Shown here: piece after piece, positions 7,083 to 13,851 of the stretch
How positions within the stretch are numbered: position 1 is the first letter of the stretch
How the letters are laid out: each line of letters starts with the position of its first letter
Source: Bacteroidota bacterium
GTDB lineage: Bacteria; Bacteroidota; Bacteroidia; Chitinophagales; Chitinophagaceae
Assembly: GCA_023409675.1 (NCBI GenBank)
Contig: JAEYRC010000110.1
Span: 1-17,361, forward strand
Direction of reading: 5' to 3'
DNA length: 17,361 bases
Notes under the pieces: generated by a model
What the model saw: only the letters and a program-made list of their open reading frames with translations
What the model was told of the DNA's origin: nothing
Database searches by the model: none
Position numbers and translations under genes: made by a program

Positions 7083-7937
7083 ATGGTCAGACCTGGATTT
7101 GAAATAACTGCTGAACCACCTGTTGAACCCACAGGGAACGTTCGCCGGGTTATTGAAATTAGTGAAAAGTATCTTTCCACCATTTTGATTGATCTTTCCA
7201 CTCAAAAGCTAATCTCGCTTCGCAATTACAGTCTGCTTCAAACACCGGATGCAACTCCTGTACAGGAGATAATGGACATCTTAAATAATGAAGATGAATC
7301 AATTGATTTTCAGTATACTGCAAGAGTGATCTACAATTATACTGAAAGCGCACTTCTGCCATCTCAGCTTTACAGTTCCCAGCTTGAAGCGCCCCTTACC
7401 CGGGTTGTTTTTGGAGATGCGGAAAGGGGAGCTACGCGGACGGATACAATTCCCGAAATGAATATTGAACATATTTATCGCGTTGCCCGGGACGTAAATA
7501 TGCACCTGGAACAGCGTTTTCCACAGGCGGAGCATCGGCATATCTATAGCCAGATGATTCCGCTTTGTATCTCCGGGGCTGAGGTGGATAATGAAACAGA
7601 TGTGATTAAAGTAGAATTTTATTCTGATCGGTTTATCTTATTGATATTCAGAAACAATGATTTAAAAGCGATAAACACTTATCTGTACCAGACCCCTGAA
7701 GATGTTGTCTATTATATGCTGGGCTTATGCCAAAAACTCGAGGTGGATCCGGCAGCAGCGGTTACGCATATCTCCGGATTAATCGACGTACAATCTCCCT
7801 TATTTACCGAGTTGAACAAATATTTTGCCCGGGTAATACCGGAGGCGCTACCGGAACCGATCCGGCAGCAGCAACTGGTGAATGAATATCCTGATCATTA
7901 TTTTGCTAACCTTATGAACCTTGCCCTATGCGAATAA
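7083..7937 (+). CDS. DUF3822 family protein
   Basis: This 284-residue protein of unknown function is assigned to DUF3822 mainly by length, strand pattern and position directly upstream of rsmD, an arrangement common in Bacteroidota. It has no signal peptide or membrane span and should be cytoplasmic. Repeated beta-rich segments (YLSTILIDLSTQKLISLRNY; IKVEFYSDRFILLIFRNNDLKAINTYLY) are compatible with the duplicated ASKHA-like fold suggested for related proteins, which is inference. The C-terminal part includes a conserved-looking DVVYYMLGLCQKLEVDP. Its last 10 bases overlap the rsmD start, so translational coupling is likely. It is probably the first gene of the tightly packed run to 12800. 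Confidence 0.75.
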   Translation: MVRPGFEITAEPPVEPTGNVRRVIEISEKYLSTILIDLSTQKLISLRNYSLLQTPDATPVQEIMDILNNEDESIDFQYTARVIYNYTESALLPSQLYSSQLEAPLTRVVFGDAERGATRTDTIPEMNIEHIYRVARDVNMHLEQRFPQAEHRHIYSQMIPLCISGAEVDNETDVIKVEFYSDRFILLIFRNNDLKAINTYLYQTPEDVVYYMLGLCQKLEVDPAAAVTHISGLIDVQSPLFTELNKYFARVIPEALPEPIRQQQLVNEYPDHYFANLMNLALCE

Positions 7938-8485
7938 TCGGAGGAGCGTTAGGTGGGCGCCGGATTGCTCCTCCGGCAAAAATGCCCTATACGCGACCCA
8001 CCACCGATATTGCAAAAGAAGGACTGTTCAATATAATCGAAAATAATCTCGATATTCCTTCATTAAAAACGCTCGACCTTTTCGGGGGCACCGGAAGCAT
8101 CAGTTATGAATTGGCATCCCGGGGTGCACAAAACCTTACCATTGTTGAAAAGGACCCTGCAATGTTCTCCTTTATCAATAAAACCGCAGCAGCCCTGAAC
8201 CTGATGGGGTTTCATCCGGTTAAAATGGATGTTTTTTCCTTTATTGATAAATGTACTGAACAGTTTGACCTGATATTTGCTGGTCCGCCTTATGCCCTGA
8301 ATACCATTGACAGCTTACCGGAATTGATTTTCAGCAGAAATTTGCTGAACGAAAAAGGCTGGTTTATCCTCGAACATACTCCAAGAAATAACTACTCCGC
8401 AACTCCGTATTTTGTAACCAGCAGAAACTACGGAACCACTATTTTCAGTATTTTCATTCGCCGGGCTGATCCTCAACCCAACTAA
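7928..8485 (+). CDS. rsmD: 16S rRNA (guanine966-N2)-methyltransferase RsmD family
   Basis: This 185-residue SAM-dependent methyltransferase modifies G966 of 16S rRNA in E. coli. The family N-terminus MRIIGGALGGRRI is followed by RPTTDIAKEGLFNII, the SAM loop LDLFGGTGS at 49-57, and the acidic ribose-binding residue in IVEKDPA. The catalytic motif IV, normally [DNS]PP[YF], reads GPPY at 119-122: the conserved polar residue is Gly. The DNA there is unambiguous in frame, and the rest of the protein is intact, so this is a lineage variant, a changed specificity or a sequencing error (Asp GAT to Gly GGT is one base). It overlaps DUF3822 by 10 bases and precedes bioD by 9. Confidence 0.92.
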   Translation: MRIIGGALGGRRIAPPAKMPYTRPTTDIAKEGLFNIIENNLDIPSLKTLDLFGGTGSISYELASRGAQNLTIVEKDPAMFSFINKTAAALNLMGFHPVKMDVFSFIDKCTEQFDLIFAGPPYALNTIDSLPELIFSRNLLNEKGWFILEHTPRNNYSATPYFVTSRNYGTTIFSIFIRRADPQPN

Positions 8486-8494
8486 ATTAATAGC

Positions 8495-9112
8495 ATGGCT
8501 GTATATTTTGTTAGCGGTATAGGAACCGGTATCGGTAAAAGCCTGGTTTCAGCAATTCTCTGCCGCGCGCTCGATGCCGCATACTGGAAGCCTGTACAGG
8601 CCGGAATGGAGGACACCGACAGCGATCTTATCCGCCGGTATAATCCATCAACGATCATTCATCCGGAAGTATATCGTCTGCATAAACCCGCCTCACCGCA
8701 CCTGGGTGCCCGGGAAGAAAATATTAATATCAATATTCAGCATATAGTTGACCACTTTCCGGCTAAAAGTGCTAATTTAATTATAGAAGGACCTGGAGGA
8801 TTGTTCGTTCCGCTAAATGAAACTGCCTTCGTTACCGACCTTATTCGAAAGCTGGGCTGCCGCCTGATTCTCGTAAGCCGGAATTACCTGGGAAGTATCA
8901 ATCACTCCCTGTTAACGGCAAAATTGTGTAAACACGAAGGACTGGAGGTAGCCGGATGGATCTTTAATGATCAGTATGAAAATTACGAACAGGATATTGT
9001 TCGCTGGAGTGGGTTGCCCCTGTTAGGTACAATTCCCTTTACAGATAGGGTGACGGATGAATTCCTTACGCAGCAGGCCGTTCGCCTACGCAAAACAGCA
9101 GCATGCCTATGA
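8495..9112 (+). CDS. bioD: Dethiobiotin synthetase
   Basis: This 205-residue ATP-dependent enzyme closes the ureido ring of dethiobiotin from 7,8-diaminopelargonate and CO2. The P-loop is SGIGTGIGKS (7-16), with Ser in place of the usual Thr after Lys15. WKPVQAGMEDTDSD (31-44) carries the substrate Lys32 and the metal-binding Asp residues, ASPHLGA follows, and EGPGGLFVP (98-106) matches the E-G-A-G-G motif with Ala replaced by Pro. The order and spacing fit the family. No other biotin gene is in the window, so the rest of the pathway must lie elsewhere or be absent. The last 10 bases overlap the following gene. Confidence 0.94.
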   Translation: MAVYFVSGIGTGIGKSLVSAILCRALDAAYWKPVQAGMEDTDSDLIRRYNPSTIIHPEVYRLHKPASPHLGAREENININIQHIVDHFPAKSANLIIEGPGGLFVPLNETAFVTDLIRKLGCRLILVSRNYLGSINHSLLTAKLCKHEGLEVAGWIFNDQYENYEQDIVRWSGLPLLGTIPFTDRVTDEFLTQQAVRLRKTAACL

Positions 9113-9678
9113 CCAAAAAAGAGATCCGAAAACAATACCTGGCCGCCCGGATTCAGCTTCCGAAGGACACCTGCACTTCACATACTGAAGCAATACTCCG
9201 GCATTTCCGAAAATTATCGTTTCCGAACATCCGCTATTTTCTATCATATTACCCATTAACAGATCGCAATGAATTCGACGTGGAGCATTGCGAAAAATAC
9301 CTTACCAATATTTTCCCTGATGCAAAATGCTGCTGGCCAATTATGAAAGCCAGTGGCAATGAAATGGAAGCCCGAACGGTGGATAAAGACCGGATGTTTG
9401 TAAAAAATCAGTACAATATTCTGGAACCCCTCCATGGCGACCCGGTTGATGCCGGCAGTATCGATCTTGTTTTTGTGCCACTGCTGGCCTTCGATCTGCA
9501 GGGATACCGTATTGGTTATGGCAAAGGGTTTTACGACCGTTTCCTCAAGACCTGCCGGAAAGATGTAATGACCATTGGATTCTCGTTCTTCGATCCCGTT
9601 GACAAGATCGATGACCTCAGTGAATTTGATGTACCTTTAATGCTTTGCATCACACCTACACGTGTTTATGAATTTTAA
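9103..9678 (+). CDS. 5-formyltetrahydrofolate cyclo-ligase
   Basis: This 191-residue enzyme converts 5-formyl-THF to 5,10-methenyl-THF with ATP, returning stored folate to one-carbon metabolism. The N-terminal KKEIRKQYLAAR is the usual nucleotide-binding helix, VFVPLLAFDLQGYRIGYGKGFYDR (VFVPLLAFD at 125-133; RIGYGKGFYDR at 136-146) is the family signature, and the C-terminal DVPLMLCITPTRVYEF matches the usual ending D-V-P-V-D-x-I-I-T-E. The first ATG (9103) overlaps bioD by 10 bases; the second ATG (9109) is equally plausible. The gene overlaps the lpxK start by 11 bases. Confidence 0.95.
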   Translation: MPMTKKEIRKQYLAARIQLPKDTCTSHTEAILRHFRKLSFPNIRYFLSYYPLTDRNEFDVEHCEKYLTNIFPDAKCCWPIMKASGNEMEARTVDKDRMFVKNQYNILEPLHGDPVDAGSIDLVFVPLLAFDLQGYRIGYGKGFYDRFLKTCRKDVMTIGFSFFDPVDKIDDLSEFDVPLMLCITPTRVYEF

Positions 9679-10795
9679 TGCACCGTTATTAAAACCGGTC
9701 AGGATCCTGTTATTTCCATTTTCCTTATTATACGGATTAATTATCTGGATCAGAAACCGGCTATATGATATGGGCATTCTGCATTCCACTTCCTTTAATC
9801 TCCCTATTATTTGCGTCGGAAACCTGTCGGTAGGTGGTACAGGTAAAACTCCCATGGTTATCTATCTTTCAGCTTTTTTAAAAGATCAGTTCAGGATTGC
9901 GATATTGAGCCGGGGTTATAAACGGAAAACAGCCGGGTATGCGCTGGCACATCCTGGAATAACCGCTTTGGAAATTGGCGATGAACCTAAATTATTTCAT
10001 TCAAAATTTCCGGATATCCCCGTAGCGGTGGGAGAACAACGGCTGGTGGCTATTCCGCAATTACTGCACGACCGTCCAGATACAGAAGTAATTTTGCTGG
10101 ATGATGCTTTTCAGCATCGTGCAGTTAAGGCGGGCATGAATATTTTGTTAACGGAATATGGAAATCTCTATACGCACGACTGGTTTTTACCTACTGGTGA
10201 ACTACGTGATGAACGCTCTGGCGCATCACGGGCTCGTGTAATAATGGTGACCAAATGCCCGCCAACCCTGTCCACGGAAGAACGTAAAGCAATCATTCGT
10301 CAGCTCAACCCGGCTGAACAGCAGGAGGTGTTTTTTACAGGAATTGAATACGGGGTGCCGTATCATATTCTTACAGGAGAAAAGTACCCGCTTGATGATG
10401 CACTGGAAGTGTTGCTGATCAGTGGAATTGCTAATCCCAAACCGCTGAAAAACTATTTAATTGAAACCGTTGGAACTTATGAGGAAATACTATTTTCGGA
10501 TCATCATATTTTTACCATTGATGACTGGAAAGAAATATCAAAAAAATATGAACAGCTTGATACAGAAAACAAAATAGTGCTGACCACGGAAAAGGATGCA
10601 GTCAGGCTGATTAAATTCTCGGATAAACTAAAGAATTTTCCGCTGTATGTTATCCCCATCCAGGTTAAATTCTTTTGTGACCGGGAACGTGATTTCCAAA
10701 ACCTGGTTACAACGTTCATCACCACATTCAGGCAAAAAACCAATACGAATGCCAAAGAAACAGCAGAAGAAAAAGCGAACAAGTTCCCGGTCTGA
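9668..10795 (+). CDS. lpxK: Tetraacyldisaccharide 4'-kinase
   Basis: This 375-residue inner-membrane kinase phosphorylates the 4' position of the lipid A disaccharide precursor. I use the ATG at 9668; a GTG two codons upstream is possible. A single N-terminal membrane helix lies at about 12-28 (VRILLFPFSLLYGLIIW). The P-loop is GNLSVGGTGKT (51-61) and the DDAFQHR motif is at 145-151; SRGYKRKT and GDEPKL are also conserved. The last 20 residues (RQKTNTNAKETAEEKANKF) look unlike a family ending and lie in DNA that also encodes the start of rnr; they may be a tail forced by the overlap. It overlaps the previous gene by 11 bases and rnr by 47. Confidence 0.96.
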   Translation: MNFNAPLLKPVRILLFPFSLLYGLIIWIRNRLYDMGILHSTSFNLPIICVGNLSVGGTGKTPMVIYLSAFLKDQFRIAILSRGYKRKTAGYALAHPGITALEIGDEPKLFHSKFPDIPVAVGEQRLVAIPQLLHDRPDTEVILLDDAFQHRAVKAGMNILLTEYGNLYTHDWFLPTGELRDERSGASRARVIMVTKCPPTLSTEERKAIIRQLNPAEQQEVFFTGIEYGVPYHILTGEKYPLDDALEVLLISGIANPKPLKNYLIETVGTYEEILFSDHHIFTIDDWKEISKKYEQLDTENKIVLTTEKDAVRLIKFSDKLKNFPLYVIPIQVKFFCDRERDFQNLVTTFITTFRQKTNTNAKETAEEKANKFPV

Positions 10796-12800
10796 CCAGA
10801 AAACATTTACCGGAACACTGGACATCACCCGTTCCGGAATGGGCTATGTAATTGTGGATAAGGAATCAGTCGACATAATGGTTAAGCCCAATGATTTTAA
10901 TACCGCTTTGCATGGTGATACGGTCAGGGTTCGGGTGCAGGGCGACAGTTATTCTTCTAAACGGCAGCAGGGAGAAGTTGTGGAAGTGGTTAAACGCCGT
11001 CAATATGAATTTCCCGGCAAACTGCAGATCAACAAAAACTTTGCATTCTTCGTTTCCGATTCGGAAAAGCCGGTTCCTGATATTTACATTCCGCTTGAGC
11101 ACCTCAATGGCGCAACCGAAAGTGATCGGGTGGTTGTAAGGCTGATAAGTTGGGATAAGAATAAAAAACCCATGGGAGAGGTGGTACAGGTACTGAATCC
11201 TGATGATGAAAGTGATTATGCGATGAAGGAAATTCTGATGGAGGCCGGTTTTCCCCTGCGTTTCCCGGATGATGTGCATGAAGCTTCAGCCCGCATTCCT
11301 GACACCATTTCAGCTGCTGAGATTAGCCACAGGGAAGATTTCCGCGAAGTTTTCACCATAACTATTGATCCTGCTGATGCCAAGGATTTCGATGATGCCC
11401 TGTCAATACGCAAACTATCCAATGGCATGTTTGAAGTAGGTGTGCATATAGCTGATGTAAGTTATTATGTTGAACCTGATTCCGCACTCGATAAAGAAGC
11501 ATACCTGCGGGCTACATCTGTTTATTTACCTGACAGGGTGTTACCCATGCTGCCTGAACGGATTTCGAATGAACTGTGTTCGCTTAGGCCACATGAAGAC
11601 AAACTGACTTTTTCTGCAATATTTACCATAGCTGAAGGTGGCGCCATCAAAAAAACACGGTTAGGCCGCACCGTTATTCACTCCAACCATCGCTTTACCT
11701 ATGAAGAAGTGCAGGAGATCATTGAACAGGGTGAGGGATTGTATAGTGAAGAAATTCTAGCGCTTAACGCTCTGGCCAGAATTTATAGAAAGGAACGGTT
11801 CCGGAAGGGCGCTATCAACTTTAGTTCGCAGGAAGTACGCTTCAAACTTGATGAAAAAAGCCGGCCGATCGGTATTGTGATCAAAGAAAGTAAAGAAGCC
11901 CATCAATTGATAGAAGAGTTCATGCTGCTGGCTAACCGCGCTGTAGCCGAATATGTGGGCAAACTTGAGGTCAATGGCAAACCGGTTCCATTTTCTTACC
12001 GCATTCATGATACGCCGGATGAGGAAAAACTGATGCCCTTTGTCGCATTTGCAAAAAAGTATGGCCATTCTTTTGATACCTCATCTCCTGAGGGAATTTC
12101 TGCGTCCTTCAACCAGATGCTTGCCGATGCCAAAGGTAAACCTGAGCAGCATGTATTGGAACAATTGGGCATCCGTACCATGGCAAAGGCGGTATATACC
12201 AGTGAAAATATTGGGCATTATGGACTGGGTTTTGAACATTATTGTCATTTTACTTCACCGATCCGCCGCTATCCCGATATCCTGGTACACCGTATTCTTC
12301 AACAATGCCTCGATAAACAGATCCAGCCCGATAAAAAGATTGAACAGAAAAATAAACATTGCAGCGAACGGGAACGTGCTGCTATGGAAGCTGAACGCGC
12401 CGCCAACAAGTACAAGCAGGTAGAATACATGAAGAACTTTTTGGGCGATGAATTTGAAGGCGTGATCAGCGGGGTGGCCGCTTTTGGTTTTTGGGTGGAA
12501 ACTGTAGAGCATAAATGTGAAGGTTTGGTGAGTATTGCCAGTCTTGCTGACTATGATGACTTCCGGCTCGTGGAAGGCGATTACAGTCTGGCCGGATTAC
12601 GCAGCGGCCGGAAATTTCGCATGGGCGATAAGGTTACCATAAAAGTGGTGGCAGCCAACTTAAGCAAACGCCAGCTTGACTATGAATGGGTGATCGCTTC
12701 GGGAATCACTGCCGGCAAACAGGAAGCTGTTATGCAGGAAGGTTCCGGCAAAAAAAATAAGAAAACGAAAGCTGCAAAAGCCCCCCGAAAAAAAGTCTGA
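10749..12800 (+). CDS. rnr: Ribonuclease R
   Basis: I place the start at the ATG at 10749 (MPKKQQKKKRTSSRSDQKTF), giving 683 residues. The longer frame from 10647 would add 34 residues without family character and lie deep inside lpxK. After a basic tail come OB/cold-shock folds (TGTLDITRSGMGYVIVD onward), the RNB nuclease domain with the catalytic acids in DPADAKDFDDAL (Asp207, Asp213, Asp215, Asp216) and GVHIADVSYYVEPDSALD, and an S1 domain at about 568-650 (GDEFEGVISGVAAFGFWVE). A Lys-rich tail ends the protein. It degrades structured RNA 3' to 5'. The N-terminal helix-turn-helix of the longer E. coli enzyme is absent. A 47-base overlap with lpxK is unusually long. Confidence 0.95.
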   Translation: MPKKQQKKKRTSSRSDQKTFTGTLDITRSGMGYVIVDKESVDIMVKPNDFNTALHGDTVRVRVQGDSYSSKRQQGEVVEVVKRRQYEFPGKLQINKNFAFFVSDSEKPVPDIYIPLEHLNGATESDRVVVRLISWDKNKKPMGEVVQVLNPDDESDYAMKEILMEAGFPLRFPDDVHEASARIPDTISAAEISHREDFREVFTITIDPADAKDFDDALSIRKLSNGMFEVGVHIADVSYYVEPDSALDKEAYLRATSVYLPDRVLPMLPERISNELCSLRPHEDKLTFSAIFTIAEGGAIKKTRLGRTVIHSNHRFTYEEVQEIIEQGEGLYSEEILALNALARIYRKERFRKGAINFSSQEVRFKLDEKSRPIGIVIKESKEAHQLIEEFMLLANRAVAEYVGKLEVNGKPVPFSYRIHDTPDEEKLMPFVAFAKKYGHSFDTSSPEGISASFNQMLADAKGKPEQHVLEQLGIRTMAKAVYTSENIGHYGLGFEHYCHFTSPIRRYPDILVHRILQQCLDKQIQPDKKIEQKNKHCSERERAAMEAERAANKYKQVEYMKNFLGDEFEGVISGVAAFGFWVETVEHKCEGLVSIASLADYDDFRLVEGDYSLAGLRSGRKFRMGDKVTIKVVAANLSKRQLDYEWVIASGITAGKQEAVMQEGSGKKNKKTKAAKAPRKKV

Positions 12801-12833
12801 TAAAAAATAACCATCAATAATCCCTGATAGTGC

Positions 12834-13799
12834 ATGTACCGTTTTGAAGAATTTGCTGATTTATTCAATAAACGTTTTTCCGTTAGGCGATTTCCGGAGT
12901 CGCCGGCAACTCTTTATGATCCGGCGGAATATTTTCTGTCGCTGGGAGGGAAAAGAATCCGACCGGTAATCTGCCTGATGGCTAATGAGTTGTTTGGCGA
13001 CGTGCATCCCGATAGCTGGCACCTGGCATCAGCAATTGAGTTGTTTCATAATTTCACACTCATTCATGATGATATTATGGATAAGGCTCCACTTCGGCGT
13101 GGGCTGCAAACCCTGCATATCCGGTTTGGAGAACCAACTGCATTGTTGGCGGGTGATGTTACCCTGGTAGCAGCATACGAAGAGTTGAATAAGATCAATC
13201 CGGCTTATTTACCGCAGATCCTGACAATTTTTAACGCTACTGCCAAAGAAGTCTGTGAAGGACAGCAACTGGATATGGATTTTGAACAACGCGACGCAGT
13301 CGGCTTTGAAGAATATATTGAGATGATTGCCCTGAAAACCTCTGTTTTACTTGCCGCTTCCCTAAAGATGGGAGCGGTAATGGGTGGCGCCGGTAAAGGA
13401 AATCAGCAGCATCTTTATAATTTTGGCAAAAAACTGGGCATTGCTTACCAGATCCAGGACGACTACCTGGATGCATTTGGAGATGCTTCCAAAGTCGGGA
13501 AGCGCACCGGTGGCGATATCGTGGCCAATAAAAAAACCTTCCTCCTGATTCGTGCGCTTGAATCAGGATCAGCAGATCAGGTTGCAGCGCTGCAATCATT
13601 AATGAAAGAAAATCCGGCGGATAAGGTTGAACGGGTGCTCGAAATTTTCCGACAATCGGATGTAGACAGCTGGGCTATAAATCTGAAAGAACAATATACC
13701 CGGGAAGCTTTATACCATCTAGAGGAAGTTGCAGTAGTCTCTTCCCGGAAAAAATCACTTCAGTCACTGGTAGATTTTCTCATCAGGCGGGAGTATTAA
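12834..13799 (+). CDS. Polyprenyl diphosphate synthase (short-chain, FPP/GGPP-like)
   Basis: This 321-residue protein condenses isopentenyl diphosphate with an allylic primer. The first Asp-rich motif is DDIMD (79-83) in LIHDDIMDKAPLRRG, the second is DDYLD (209-213) in YQIQDDYLD, and GGKRIRP (38-44) binds diphosphate. Residue 74, five before the first motif, is Phe and residue 75 is Thr; an aromatic at -5 only, with no two-residue insertion in the motif, is the archaeal type I GGPP synthase pattern, which predicts a C20 (or C15) product. That prediction is inference. It lies 33 bases after rnr and may be part of the same transcript. Confidence 0.93.
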   Translation: MYRFEEFADLFNKRFSVRRFPESPATLYDPAEYFLSLGGKRIRPVICLMANELFGDVHPDSWHLASAIELFHNFTLIHDDIMDKAPLRRGLQTLHIRFGEPTALLAGDVTLVAAYEELNKINPAYLPQILTIFNATAKEVCEGQQLDMDFEQRDAVGFEEYIEMIALKTSVLLAASLKMGAVMGGAGKGNQQHLYNFGKKLGIAYQIQDDYLDAFGDASKVGKRTGGDIVANKKTFLLIRALESGSADQVAALQSLMKENPADKVERVLEIFRQSDVDSWAINLKEQYTREALYHLEEVAVVSSRKKSLQSLVDFLIRREY

Positions 13800-13851
13800 A
13801 CATCTGGTATCTCCGTCAAAAATCATAAATTACCCCCAAATCTAACTGTTC

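Noticed and set aside
10647..10748. A 34-residue N-terminal extension of RNase R
   Set aside because: It lies inside lpxK, has no helix-turn-helix character and is followed by an ATG at 10749 that begins a basic tail typical of the protein.
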